64,000 nt of DNA, from the NCBI RefSeq assembly GCF_004122165.1, contig NZ_SBKO01000001.1, forward strand, positions 496,001 to 560,000, given 5' to 3'. Below, one piece after another: positions 37,299-46,116 of the stretch. This DNA is from Flavobacterium amnicola (GTDB lineage Bacteria > Bacteroidota > Bacteroidia > Flavobacteriales > Flavobacteriaceae). The first letter of the stretch is position 1, and each line of letters opens with the position of its first letter. The translations under genes were made by a program, and so were the position numbers. Under the pieces are notes generated by a model. That model made no database searches and was not told where the DNA came from. It saw only the letters and a list, made by a program, of their open reading frames with translations.

Positions 37299-40064
37299 TT
37301 ATTGAAATAGGTTTTTATCAAAAACCATGGCAATGGCTGCGGCATGACGTTTTTTAGAACGCACATAACTTCCTGCTGCTGGTGCACTATACGCTTTAGG
37401 AGAGGCAACTCTAAATTTCACTTCGTTGAAGTTCATCAACATGAAACCGTAGGCTCCCATATTTCTTGGTTCTTCCTGTGCCCAAACGTAATCGTCTGCA
37501 TTCGGGTATTTCGCAATGATTGCTTTCATTTGCGCTACTGGAAGTGGAAACAATTGCTCTACTCTTACCAAAGCTACATCTTTTCTTCCGTTGGCTTCTC
37601 TTTCTGCTTTTAAGTCGTAGTAGAATTTACCGGTACAGAATACCAATGTTTTGATATCGGCTGCATTTACATTTGCATCGTCAATTACTTCTTGGAATTC
37701 TCCGTTTGTGAATTCAGCTACTGAAGAAACTGCTTCTGGGTGACGTAATAAACTTTTCGGAGTCATTACAACCAATGGTTTACGGAATTTCGTTACCAAC
37801 TGTCTTCTCAACAAGTGGAAGAAATTGGCTGGAGTGGTACAATCGGCTACATACATATTGTGGTTCGCACACAATTGCAAGAAACGCTCCATACGTGCTG
37901 AAGAGTGTTCCGCACCTTGGTTTTCATATCCGTGAGGCAACAACATAACCAATCCGTTTTGGTTGTTCCATTTGTCTTCTGCTGCCGAAATGTATTGGTC
38001 AATCATAATTTGAGCTCCGTTTCCGAAATCTCCAAATTGTGCTTCCCAAATCGTTAAAGCATTCGGATTGGCTAACGCATAGCCATATTCGAATCCTAAA
38101 ACACCATATTCTGAAAGGTGTGAATTGTACACCGAGAAATTTCCTTTTTTATTCGGAACGTGATTCAATAAGATTACTTCTTCTTCTGAATCTTCTACTT
38201 TCACTACTGCGTGACGGTGTGAGAAGGTCCCACGTTCTACGTCCTGCCCCGAAATACGCACATCATATCCTTCTGTTAATAAAGATCCATACGCTAACAT
38301 TTCACCCATAGCCCAATCTAACTTATCGGTTTCAACCATTGTTTTACGGTCGCCGATTAGTTTGGTGATTTTGCTGATGAATTTTTTATCGGATGGCAAT
38401 TCGGTTACCGTTTTGGCAACGGCGTCAATAATCGCTTTACTTACTTTTGTTTCGTATTTCTGAAGCATTCCTTCTGCTTCTACTTGATGAAAACCTTTCC
38501 ACTCGTCCTGCATAAACGGAGAAATTACCGTCAAATCTTTTTTACGAGAGTTTTCTAAATTTTCTTCTAAGGATGCTTTGTATTCTTCTTCTAACGATTT
38601 TACAAAATTTCCATCGATAGCACCTTCTGCCTTTAGTTGATCCGCATAGATGTCTCTTGGATTTTTATGTTTTGAAATCGCTTTGTATAATTTAGGTTGG
38701 GTAAAACGAGGTTCATCTCCTTCGTTATGTCCATATTTTCTATACCCCAATAAATCGATAAACACGTCTTGTTTGAATTCCATACGGTATTCTAACGCGA
38801 ACAACATGGCATGTACAACAGCTTCAGCATCATCCGCATTTACGTGAAGTACTGGAGACAAAGTTACTTTGGCTACATCTGTACAATACGTCGAAGAACG
38901 AGCATCTAAATAGTTTGTCGTAAATCCAACTTGATTGTTCAATACAATATGAATAGTTCCGTTGGTTTTGTAACCGTCCAACTTCGCCATTTGAATAATT
39001 TCATATACGATTCCTTGTCCAGCCACAGCAGCATCACCGTGAACGGCAATTGGCAATACTTTAGAGAAATCTTCTGGGTAATATTTATCTTGTTTAGCAC
39101 GAGTAATACCTTCAATAACCGCTCCTACTGTTTCAAGATGCGAAGGGTTGGGTGCTAAATTGATATTGATGTTTTTACCGGTTTGTGTTTTTCTATCGGC
39201 AGTTAATCCCAAGTGGTATTTTACGTCACCGTCGAATAAAGCGTCATCGTCATAATCTTTTCCGTCAAATTCAGAGAAAATATCTTGAGTTGGTTTTCCG
39301 AAAACATTTGCCAATACGTTCAAACGACCACGGTGTGCCATTCCCATTACGAATTGCTCTACGCCTTTTTCAGCAGCTGCTTCGATCAAGAAATCTAACG
39401 CTGGAATAGCCGATTCGATTCCTTCCAAAGAGAAACGCTTTTGTCCGACATATTTCGTGTGTAAGAAGTTTTCAAAAGAAACCGCTTCGTTTAATTTCTT
39501 AAGAATGCGTTTTTTCTGATTGGTATTGAAATTTGGTAAATTATCATTGATGTCTAAACGACGTTGAATCCAATCGATCGTTTTAGGGTCACGAATGTAC
39601 ATATACTCCACTCCAATGTGCTGACAATATACATTATCTAAATGTTTGATGATATCTTTTAACGAACACGGTGCTAAGTTGACCACTTTAGCAGCATCAA
39701 AAACAGTATCCAAATCTGCAGTTGATAATCCGAAATTTTCAATGTTCAAATTCGGAGAATACGTTCTTCTATCGCGAACTGGATTGGTTTGCGTAAATAA
39801 ATGTCCGCGTGTTCTGTAGCCATCAATCAGTTTCAGAACATTGAATTCTTTTTGTAATTTTTCGGTGTTGGCAGAAACAGGCTCATTGCCATTCGCCATT
39901 GCAGATAACTGCTCGGTTGGACTGGCAAACTCATTAGCAAAGTCAAATCCTTGGAAAAAACTTCTCCAACTTGGCTCAACGCTATCTGGATTTTGTAAAT
40001 ATTGGTCGTATAAATCGGCAAAAAAAGCCGTATGTGCTGCGTTTAAAAAGGAAAACCTATCCAT
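37299..40064 (-). CDS. sucA: 2-oxoglutarate dehydrogenase E1
   Basis: This is the thiamine-diphosphate-dependent decarboxylase of the TCA cycle. The N-terminal helix region (FLNAAHTAFFADLYDQYLQNPDSV) is typical of SucA. MGMAHRGRLNVLANVFGKP and HGDAAVAGQGIVYEI bind the cofactor, and LNNQVGFTTNYLDARSS lies near the active site. The length of 921 residues is normal. sucB follows in the same operon. E3 (lpd) is not in the window. Confidence 0.97.
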   Translation of the reverse strand: MDRFSFLNAAHTAFFADLYDQYLQNPDSVEPSWRSFFQGFDFANEFASPTEQLSAMANGNEPVSANTEKLQKEFNVLKLIDGYRTRGHLFTQTNPVRDRRTYSPNLNIENFGLSTADLDTVFDAAKVVNLAPCSLKDIIKHLDNVYCQHIGVEYMYIRDPKTIDWIQRRLDINDNLPNFNTNQKKRILKKLNEAVSFENFLHTKYVGQKRFSLEGIESAIPALDFLIEAAAEKGVEQFVMGMAHRGRLNVLANVFGKPTQDIFSEFDGKDYDDDALFDGDVKYHLGLTADRKTQTGKNININLAPNPSHLETVGAVIEGITRAKQDKYYPEDFSKVLPIAVHGDAAVAGQGIVYEIIQMAKLDGYKTNGTIHIVLNNQVGFTTNYLDARSSTYCTDVAKVTLSPVLHVNADDAEAVVHAMLFALEYRMEFKQDVFIDLLGYRKYGHNEGDEPRFTQPKLYKAISKHKNPRDIYADQLKAEGAIDGNFVKSLEEEYKASLEENLENSRKKDLTVISPFMQDEWKGFHQVEAEGMLQKYETKVSKAIIDAVAKTVTELPSDKKFISKITKLIGDRKTMVETDKLDWAMGEMLAYGSLLTEGYDVRISGQDVERGTFSHRHAVVKVEDSEEEVILLNHVPNKKGNFSVYNSHLSEYGVLGFEYGYALANPNALTIWEAQFGDFGNGAQIMIDQYISAAEDKWNNQNGLVMLLPHGYENQGAEHSSARMERFLQLCANHNMYVADCTTPANFFHLLRRQLVTKFRKPLVVMTPKSLLRHPEAVSSVAEFTNGEFQEVIDDANVNAADIKTLVFCTGKFYYDLKAEREANGRKDVALVRVEQLFPLPVAQMKAIIAKYPNADDYVWAQEEPRNMGAYGFMLMNFNEVKFRVASPKAYSAPAAGSYVRSKKRHAAAIAMVFDKNLFQ

Positions 40065-40102
40065 AATTTTGTCTTAGGACGTTTTATGTTAAAAAATTTA
40101 TG

Positions 40103-40135
40103 CAAAAGTATAAACTTTTGCTGGAAACTAATCAA
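40103..40135 (-). promoter_or_regulatory. sucAB promoter
   Basis: On the leftward strand TTG (40133-40135), 22 nt, then TACTTTTG (40103-40110). Confidence 0.5.
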
Positions 40136-40176
40136 TAAAATAGTACATTTATCTATACATTTTTCAATTATTTGTT

Positions 40177-40722
40177 ATGATCTCTAAATTTACACGAAAC
40201 ATTATTACGTTAACATTGTTTTTAGGCTTATTTTTTAATTCTTCAATTTTAAACGCTCAAAATGATAGCATCCCAAAATCAAAGAGTGAATTTTGGAAGA
40301 ACGTACGATTTGGGGGCGGATTGGGTCTTAGTGTTGGTGGTGGTTTTACCAATATTTCCGTTTCGCCAACGATGTATTACAATGTAAATGAGTGGGTTTC
40401 TGTTGGAACGGGTTTAACTGGAAGCTATATAAAAAGTAGTGGCGATTATAATTCTTGGATTTATGGTGGAAGTATAGTTGGGCTTTTTAATCCTATCGAA
40501 AACATTCAACTTTCAACAGAATTCGAACAATTACGAGTAAACACCGAATTTCAAACACTTACTGGGAATTTTTCTGAAAATTCTTGGAATTCTGCCTTGT
40601 TTTTAGGTGCAGGTTATCGTGTGGGTAGCGTAACACTGGGCGCTAGATACAATGTGCTCCATGATAAAAACAATTTCATTTATTCCGACCCATTTATGCC
40701 TTTTGTGAGGGTTATTTTTTAG
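40177..40722 (+). CDS. small outer-membrane beta-barrel protein
   Basis: A signal peptide (LTLFLGLFFNSSILNAQ) precedes about 155 residues of alternating strands rich in Gly and Tyr (VRFGGGLGLSVGGGF, SVSPTMYYNV). It ends in FVRVIF, a barrel-type C-terminus. It lies back to back with sucA, and homologues near sucA may carry misleading 2-oxoglutarate decarboxylase names in databases; nothing here resembles a decarboxylase. The function is unknown. Confidence 0.7.
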   Translation: MISKFTRNIITLTLFLGLFFNSSILNAQNDSIPKSKSEFWKNVRFGGGLGLSVGGGFTNISVSPTMYYNVNEWVSVGTGLTGSYIKSSGDYNSWIYGGSIVGLFNPIENIQLSTEFEQLRVNTEFQTLTGNFSENSWNSALFLGAGYRVGSVTLGARYNVLHDKNNFIYSDPFMPFVRVIF

Positions 40723-40753
40723 TGTAGAAATTAACAATTCACTTAAAAATACA

Positions 40754-40761
40754 TACATTTG
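40754..40761 (+). promoter_or_regulatory. -7 element of lpxH
   Basis: TACATTTG matches TAnnTTTG, 16 nt before the lpxH start codon. Confidence 0.45.
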
Positions 40762-40777
40762 CTTCAAACAAAAGTCA

Positions 40778-41533
40778 ATGATTTTAACTTCTTCCAAAAA
40801 AATATATTTTGCCAGCGACCAGCATCTAGGCGCACCAACACCTGAAATTAGCTTTCCACGAGAACAAAAATTTGTCGCTTGGCTAGATGAAGTAAAACAA
40901 GATGCTGCCGCTATTTTTTTATTGGGTGATTTGTTTGATTTTTGGTTTGAATACAAAACCGTAGTCCCAAAAGGATTTGTTCGTGTTTTAGGCAAACTTG
41001 CGGAAATTCGCGATAGCGGGATTCCGATTTATTTTTTTGTGGGTAATCACGATTTGTGGATGAATGATTACTTTGAAAAAGAACTCAACATTCCGGTATA
41101 CCATACTACCAAAGAATTTACTTTCAATGATAAAACGTTTTTAATTGGTCATGGCGATGGTTTAGGTCCTGGTGACAAAGGATACAAACGGATGAAAAAA
41201 GTGTTTACAAATCCGTTTTCAAAATGGCTTTTCAGATGGTTGCATCCCGACATTGGAGTGAAACTAGCCCAACATCTTTCGGTTAAAAACAAATTGATTT
41301 CGGGAAGTGACGATGTGAAATTTTTGGGAGAAGAAAACGAATGGCTGGTGCAATATGCCAAACTCAAATTGGTAACGAAACATTATGACTATTTTATTTT
41401 TGGACACCGTCATTTGCCGATGGAAATCAAATTAAATGACACCTCGAAATATATCAACCTTGGCGATTGGATAGGCTATTTTACCTATGGTGTTTTTGAT
41501 GGAAATACTTTCGAACTTAAAAAACACGAATAA
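40778..41533 (+). CDS. lpxH: UDP-2,3-diacylglucosamine diphosphatase
   Basis: This metallophosphoesterase cleaves UDP-2,3-diacylglucosamine to lipid X in lipid A synthesis. The dimetal motifs are clear: FASDQHLGAP, GDLFDFWFEY, VGNHDLWM, GHGDGLGPGDKGY and FGHRHLPM. FDFWFEY and the C-terminal LGDWIGYFTY favour LpxH over unrelated phosphoesterases. It has 251 residues. It is probably a single gene. Confidence 0.88.
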   Translation: MILTSSKKIYFASDQHLGAPTPEISFPREQKFVAWLDEVKQDAAAIFLLGDLFDFWFEYKTVVPKGFVRVLGKLAEIRDSGIPIYFFVGNHDLWMNDYFEKELNIPVYHTTKEFTFNDKTFLIGHGDGLGPGDKGYKRMKKVFTNPFSKWLFRWLHPDIGVKLAQHLSVKNKLISGSDDVKFLGEENEWLVQYAKLKLVTKHYDYFIFGHRHLPMEIKLNDTSKYINLGDWIGYFTYGVFDGNTFELKKHE

Positions 41534-41537
41534 TCTT

Positions 41538-41566
41538 TTGCAATTCTAAATTTAGGATTACTTTTG
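41538..41566 (+). promoter_or_regulatory. promoter of the TPP-riboswitch unit
   Basis: TTG (41538-41540), 18 nt, then TACTTTTG (41559-41566). Transcription would begin just before the riboswitch, which itself starts near 41577. Confidence 0.6.
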
Positions 41567-41576
41567 CACCGTCTCA

Positions 41577-41650
41577 AAGGGGTGCTCTAAATAACGAGCT
41601 GAGATTATACCCAATGAACCTGGGCGGGTAATGCTGCCAAGGGAACTGAT
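41577..41650 (+). promoter_or_regulatory. TPP riboswitch (THI element)
   Basis: The conserved core of the thiamine-pyrophosphate aptamer is readable in order: AGGGGTGCTC, CGAGCTGAGA, ATACCC, GAACCTG, GGGTAATGC and AAGGGAACT. It lies upstream of a TonB-dependent receptor with no gene between, as in the thiamine-regulated receptor group (OMR1) of Bacteroidota. Uptake should therefore fall when cellular TPP is high. Confidence 0.95.
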
Positions 41651-41724
41651 ACTAACTACGTGCACATAGTTGGTGTCGAGAAATTCATTATTTAATTTTT
41701 AACAAAAGAATAATTACCCCTTTT

Positions 41725-41744
41725 ATTCGTAAACATTTACGAAT
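41725..41744 (+). promoter_or_regulatory. hairpin enclosing the receptor start codon
   Basis: ATTCGTAAA (41725-41733) and TTTACGAAT (41736-41744) are a perfect inverted repeat, and the last two bases are the A and T of the ATG at 41743. This could be the translation-control part of the riboswitch. Confidence 0.5.
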
Positions 41745-44010
41745 GAAAAATTTATTCCAACACAGAACAAAGATTTATTTAAGTCTTTTCTCTTTTTTCT
41801 TTTCTCTTTTTTCTTTTGCTCAAGAAGTAGCACAAGATTCTACCAAATCAAACAAGCTAGAAGATGTTATTGTCACGGCAACTCGTGTGAAAGACAATTC
41901 GCCTTTTGCCTTTTCTACCCTAAAAAAGGATGCATTGAATGCAACCAATTTAGGTCAAGATTTGCCTATTTTATTAGACCAAATGCCTTCTGTTGTAACA
42001 ACTTCCGATGCAGGTATCGGAGTGGGTTACACCGGTATGCGTGTCCGTGGTAGCGATGCTACTCGTGTGAATGTAACTATAAATGGAATTCCATATAACG
42101 ATGCCGAAAGTCATGGTACCTTTTGGGTTAACATGCCCGATTTTGTTTCTTCGGTTGAAGACATACAATTGCAACGCGGTGCTGGAACCTCTACCAATGG
42201 CTCTGGTGCTTTTGGCGCGAGTTTAAATTTACGAACCTTAAAACCGTCCACTGAAGGATATGCGACCATTTCCAATTCGATTGGATCATTCGGCACGAGA
42301 AAACACACTTTAAGTTTGGGGACTGGAATTAAAAATGGCTTTTATGCCGAAGGAAGATTGTCTAAAATTGCCAGCGATGGGTATATCGACAGAGCATCTT
42401 CTGATTTAAAATCTTTTTATACAGAAGCGGGTTATATTGGCACAAAAACTTCTGTAAAAGCAATGGTTTTTGGCGGAAAAGAAATTACCTATCAGTCATG
42501 GTATGGAACACCTGAAGCTGTTATCAAAGGAGATGTAGCTGGAATTCAGGCGTATATCGCTAGAAATTATTCTTCTTCAGAAGAAGCCTTTAATTTACTT
42601 AATTCCGGAAGAACCTACAATTTTTATACTTATGAAAATCAAGTAGATAATTATGGTCAAAATCATTATCAATTGCATTTTACCCATCAGTTTAACGATT
42701 ATTTGAATGCTTCTATTTCGGGTAATTATACGAAAGGTAAAGGATTTTATGAAGAATTTAAAGACAAACAAAAACTTAAGGATTATTTTTCTGAAGCGCC
42801 AAATGGCTCTGATGAAGGTGATTTAGTGCGAAGAAAATGGTTGGATAATGACTTTTACGCTTTTGTGTATTCTTTAAATTACAAAAAAGAAAAATTTTCA
42901 GCTACGTTAGGTGGAGGGTATAATAAATATGATGGCGATCATTTTGGAGAAATAATTTGGAATTCTTTTCCTGTTGCGCTTGACAAAGATTTACAATACT
43001 ATAAAGCCAGCGGATTAAAAGAAGACTATTCTACTTTTTTAAAATCCGATTATAATTTTACCGAAAAACTAATCGGTTTTCTTGACTTGCAAGTTAGAAA
43101 AGTAGATTATTCAGCAAACGGAATGAATGCCGATTTGAAACAATTAAACGTAAACAAAACCTATAATTTCTTTAACCCAAAAGCTGGAATCACCTATTTG
43201 ATAAACGATAAAAACAAGGTGTATGGATCGGTTTCTGTGGCAAACAAAGAACCGAATCGAGACGATTTAACTAAAAATCCTACCGAACCATCGGCAGAAA
43301 AACTAATCGATTATGAAGTAGGTTATGCCTTTAAAAACAGATTGTTCGCTGTTAACCTTAATGGTTATTTTATGAATTATAAAGATCAATTGGTACTTAC
43401 AGGAGCCATTGACGATACTGGAGGTCCAATTCGAGAAAACGTAGACAAAAGTTACCGTTTAGGAGTAGAGTTGACAGCTCAGGCGAATGTGACAGACAAG
43501 TTAAAATTGGAAATAAACACCACAGTGAGTAAAAATAAAATAAAATCTTTCGATTATAAAGTGGCCGATACTCAGTACGATACCAACACTTATGAAGAAT
43601 CTTATTTTACTGTAATTACAAAATACACAGACACGGATATTTCTTTTTCACCGAATGTAATTTCTAGCGGAAGCATTACGTATTCTCCGATTAAAAATTT
43701 GAATCTTGCGTTACTATCGAAATATGTGGGCAAACAATTCTTAGACAACACGGCTACGAATTCAAGAAGTATAAAAGCCTACAACACCAGTAACTTAAGT
43801 GCTTCTTATACGTTAAAACCAAAATGGATTAGAGAAATTAATTTCAACTTGTTGGTGAATAATATTTTTAACAAAATGTACGAATCTAACGGTTATACAT
43901 TCAGTTATTACTACCGTCCTTTAGCTTCAAATGATAATGCCATTACCGAAAACTTTTATTACCCACAAGCAGGAATAAATTTTATAACGGGAGTTACATT
44001 AAAATTCTAA
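41743..44010 (+). CDS. TonB-dependent receptor, putative thiamine uptake
   Basis: This 755-residue outer-membrane receptor has a signal peptide (SLFSFFFSLFSFAQ), a TonB-box/plug start (LEDVIVTATRV), a plug domain (GMRVRGSDATRVNVTINGIPYND), and a barrel ending in an aromatic strand (INFITGVTLKF). It lacks the N-terminal carboxypeptidase-like domain of SusC proteins. Control by the TPP riboswitch identifies it, by established comparative genomics of OMR1, as a likely thiamine or thiamine-precursor transporter. No pnuT-like inner-membrane carrier is adjacent. Confidence 0.9.
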   Translation: MKNLFQHRTKIYLSLFSFFFSLFSFAQEVAQDSTKSNKLEDVIVTATRVKDNSPFAFSTLKKDALNATNLGQDLPILLDQMPSVVTTSDAGIGVGYTGMRVRGSDATRVNVTINGIPYNDAESHGTFWVNMPDFVSSVEDIQLQRGAGTSTNGSGAFGASLNLRTLKPSTEGYATISNSIGSFGTRKHTLSLGTGIKNGFYAEGRLSKIASDGYIDRASSDLKSFYTEAGYIGTKTSVKAMVFGGKEITYQSWYGTPEAVIKGDVAGIQAYIARNYSSSEEAFNLLNSGRTYNFYTYENQVDNYGQNHYQLHFTHQFNDYLNASISGNYTKGKGFYEEFKDKQKLKDYFSEAPNGSDEGDLVRRKWLDNDFYAFVYSLNYKKEKFSATLGGGYNKYDGDHFGEIIWNSFPVALDKDLQYYKASGLKEDYSTFLKSDYNFTEKLIGFLDLQVRKVDYSANGMNADLKQLNVNKTYNFFNPKAGITYLINDKNKVYGSVSVANKEPNRDDLTKNPTEPSAEKLIDYEVGYAFKNRLFAVNLNGYFMNYKDQLVLTGAIDDTGGPIRENVDKSYRLGVELTAQANVTDKLKLEINTTVSKNKIKSFDYKVADTQYDTNTYEESYFTVITKYTDTDISFSPNVISSGSITYSPIKNLNLALLSKYVGKQFLDNTATNSRSIKAYNTSNLSASYTLKPKWIREINFNLLVNNIFNKMYESNGYTFSYYYRPLASNDNAITENFYYPQAGINFITGVTLKF

Positions 44011-44015
44011 AAACT

Positions 44016-44043
44016 AAAAGAGGAGCAAATTGCTCCTCTTTTT
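44016..44043. terminator. bidirectional terminator after the receptor
   Basis: AAAGAGGAGCAA and TTGCTCCTCTTT form a perfect stem with A- and T-tracts on both sides, between convergent genes. Confidence 0.88.
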
Positions 44044-44464
44044 AATTATATACTCGAATTATCTCTCCCAAAACTTCAACACGATATTGCTTCATCCCGT
44101 ATTTTTGACCTCCAAGTCCGGTATAAATACTATAAGAAAAATTATCACAAGTACAGACCGCATTCAATCCACTAATAGACAATCTAGAACAAGGAACCGG
44201 GTATTGATTCGGGCAACTCGCCTCCCAGGCACGATAATCGTTGCCGCTACCCGCTTTCATGACAATAATTCCTTGAATTCCTGCTCCTGCGTCCGTAATC
44301 AAAAGTGGATTACTCGGAAAAGTCAAGGCGTTATATGCTGGTAAATTGGTATTGATTTCTTTACTAAAAGAAACATTTTGCAAATATTGATTATTAGTTA
44401 CCACTTTGTCTTTATTACAAGAAGACAAAACAACGAGCAGTACTGATATCAAAAATCTTTTCAT
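44042..44464 (-). CDS. Rieske-like lipoprotein lacking His ligands
   Basis: This 140-residue lipoprotein (lipobox VVLSSC) carries a domain resembling Rieske [2Fe-2S] proteins. EASCPNQYP stands where CxH is expected, and CTCDNFSYSIYTG where CPxHG-F-YTG is expected. Both His positions are occupied by other residues (Asn), so a normal Rieske cluster cannot form. The fold may be kept for another use. It is convergent with the thiamine receptor. The family assignment is my reading of the motif spacing and is uncertain. Confidence 0.6.
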   Translation of the reverse strand: MKRFLISVLLVVLSSCNKDKVVTNNQYLQNVSFSKEINTNLPAYNALTFPSNPLLITDAGAGIQGIIVMKAGSGNDYRAWEASCPNQYPVPCSRLSISGLNAVCTCDNFSYSIYTGLGGQKYGMKQYRVEVLGEIIRVYN

Positions 44465-44551
44465 ATAAATTTTGTTTGAACAAATTTAATTTATTTAACT
44501 TTGTAAACGTATGTTAGTCATATAAAATTATAAATTGAAATAAAATAATAA

Positions 44552-44559
44552 TATCTTTG
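44552..44559 (+). promoter_or_regulatory. -7 element of greA
   Basis: TATCTTTG matches TAnnTTTG, 55 nt before the start codon. The next feature, a terminator-like hairpin, begins about 9 nt downstream. Confidence 0.5.
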
Positions 44560-44567
44560 TAGAAAGG

Positions 44568-44593
44568 AATCCCGTTGCGATGGGATTTTTTCT
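44568..44593 (+). promoter_or_regulatory. terminator-like hairpin in greA leader
   Basis: AATCCC (44568-44573) and GGGATT (44582-44587), extended by one G-U pair, are followed directly by a T-run. The hairpin lies between the greA -7 element and its start codon, so it could terminate transcripts early. Confidence 0.55.
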
Positions 44594-44614
44594 ATTTATA
44601 TAAACAATGACGTT

Positions 44615-45091
44615 ATGAGCACAGTATCTTATTACACAGCCGCAGGATTAAAAAAATTAAAAGAAGAATTAGAGCAACTAAAAAATATAGAACGCCCCAA
44701 AGCTTCGGAGGCAATTGCTGAAGCCAGAGATAAAGGAGATTTATCTGAAAACGCCGAATATGACGCTGCCAAAGAAGCACAAGGTCTTTTGGAAATGAAA
44801 ATTTCTAAAATGGAAGACTTGTACGCCAACGCTCGTCTTATTGATGAATCGCAATTAGATGTTTCTAAAGTGTTGGTTTTGTCGCACGTGAAAATTAAAA
44901 ACCAAACCAACGGTATGGAATTAAAATACCATTTGGTAGCAGAAAGCGAAGCCGATTTAAAATCAGGAAAAATATCGGTTACTTCTCCTATTGGGAAAGG
45001 ATTATTAGGAAAATCGGTAGGTGAAATCGCAGAAATTCAAGTACCCAACGGTATTTTAAAATTTGAAGTTTTAGAAATTTTTAGAGACTAA
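44615..45091 (+). CDS. greA: transcription elongation factor GreA
   Basis: This factor enters the RNA polymerase secondary channel and stimulates cleavage of backtracked RNA. The coiled-coil N-terminal domain carries YYTAAGLKKLKEELEQLK and, at its tip, the acidic loop in GDLSENAEYDAAKE. The C-terminal domain includes ISVTSPIGKGLLGKSVGE. The length of 158 residues is exact. It is co-transcribed with the HIT protein 2 nt downstream. Confidence 0.96.
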   Translation: MSTVSYYTAAGLKKLKEELEQLKNIERPKASEAIAEARDKGDLSENAEYDAAKEAQGLLEMKISKMEDLYANARLIDESQLDVSKVLVLSHVKIKNQTNGMELKYHLVAESEADLKSGKISVTSPIGKGLLGKSVGEIAEIQVPNGILKFEVLEIFRD

Positions 45092-45093
45092 CC

Positions 45094-45483
45094 ATGGCTT
45101 CTATATTCACCAAAATAGTAAACGGAGAAATCCCATGTTATAAAATTGCAGAAGATGAAAATTTTCTAGCCTTCCTTGATGTCAATCCGAATGCAAAAGG
45201 GCATACCCTTTGTATTCCGAAGCAAGAAATCAATAAAATTTTTGACATAGAAGACGATTTGTATTTAGGTTTAATGGCATTTTCCAAAAAAATTGCCGTG
45301 GCCTTAGAAAAATCGGTTACCTGTAAAAGAATTGGTATGGCGGTAATTGGTTTAGAAGTACCACATGCACATGTACATCTGATTCCTTTAAATGAAATGG
45401 ACGAAATGCGTTTTCAAAATAAGGTGAAACTTACACCACAAGAATTTGAAGAATTAGCGCTAAAAATTAGTTCCCATTTATAA
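45094..45483 (+). CDS. HIT-family nucleotide hydrolase/transferase
   Basis: This 129-residue Hint-type HIT protein hydrolyses nucleoside phosphoramidates or similar compounds. The N-terminus SIFTKIVNGEIPCYKIAEDE and the His-triad HAHVHLIP near residue 90 are diagnostic. It follows greA by 2 nt, an arrangement common in Bacteroidota. The physiological substrate is unknown. Confidence 0.93.
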   Translation: MASIFTKIVNGEIPCYKIAEDENFLAFLDVNPNAKGHTLCIPKQEINKIFDIEDDLYLGLMAFSKKIAVALEKSVTCKRIGMAVIGLEVPHAHVHLIPLNEMDEMRFQNKVKLTPQEFEELALKISSHL

Positions 45484-45487
45484 CACG

Positions 45488-45517
45488 AAAAGCCTCAAAC
45501 AATTTTGAGGCTTTTTT
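45488..45517 (+). terminator. greA-HIT terminator
   Basis: AAAGCCTCAAA pairs with TTTGAGGCTTT, followed by T-run. Confidence 0.85.
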
Positions 45518-45633
45518 ATAGCACTCAATTACTCATCCGCAATCGTTTTCGTTAATAAATTAGCAAAAAGCTAACACTTCTTCCTTACATAAATACTTTA
45601 TTAGTAGTATATTTACATTTTATTTTGAATCCT

Positions 45634-46113
45634 ATGGCCATTCACAAATTACAGCTGGAAGATTTCGATCAAATTGATTATGAACTTATTGCCATTCATA
45701 CCACACTGGAAGATTATCGGTTGGCATTCAAAATAAACCAACAATTGGGAATTTTACTTTCCAAAAACAACAATGAAATCCCGATAGAAGTCAGCAAACA
45801 AAACACCTCTTTTTCTAGGTTTACTTTTGATGATGAAGATAAAATGATGACCTGGGATTTAATTCAAAACAAACAAGAAATTGAATTGCCGGTTCAAAGC
45901 AAAAATGCCTCGCTTTTTCAAGATAAAATGGTGGCCACGCAAGTGAATTTAATCACCGAATTGAAAAAAGCCGATTATTTACTGAAAATTGAACACGAAA
46001 ATCAAATAAAAATAAAAGACATTATAAATAAAATAAATAAGATTGAAACCATTAGTACGGTATATGAAGTAGATGCTAATGAAATTAAATCGAAAAACAA
46101 CTTAATTTTTTAA
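45634..46113 (+). CDS. IPExxxVDY-family-like protein
   Basis: This 159-residue cytoplasmic protein has no signal peptide or known catalytic motif. It begins MAIHKLQLEDFDQIDYELIA, chosen over a TTG three codons earlier. It lies 3 nt before pyk, the position usually occupied by the IPExxxVDY family in Flavobacteriaceae, and its length and mixed alpha/beta pattern agree. The family assignment rests mainly on this context. The function is unknown; co-transcription with pyruvate kinase is nearly certain. Confidence 0.65.
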   Translation: MAIHKLQLEDFDQIDYELIAIHTTLEDYRLAFKINQQLGILLSKNNNEIPIEVSKQNTSFSRFTFDDEDKMMTWDLIQNKQEIELPVQSKNASLFQDKMVATQVNLITELKKADYLLKIEHENQIKIKDIINKINKIETISTVYEVDANEIKSKNNLIF

Positions 46114-46116
46114 GAA

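Noticed and set aside
40177..40722. A 2-oxoglutarate decarboxylase function for the gene next to sucA
   Set aside because: The sequence is a small signal-peptide-bearing beta-barrel with no thiamine-diphosphate motif. Any such name would come from its position.
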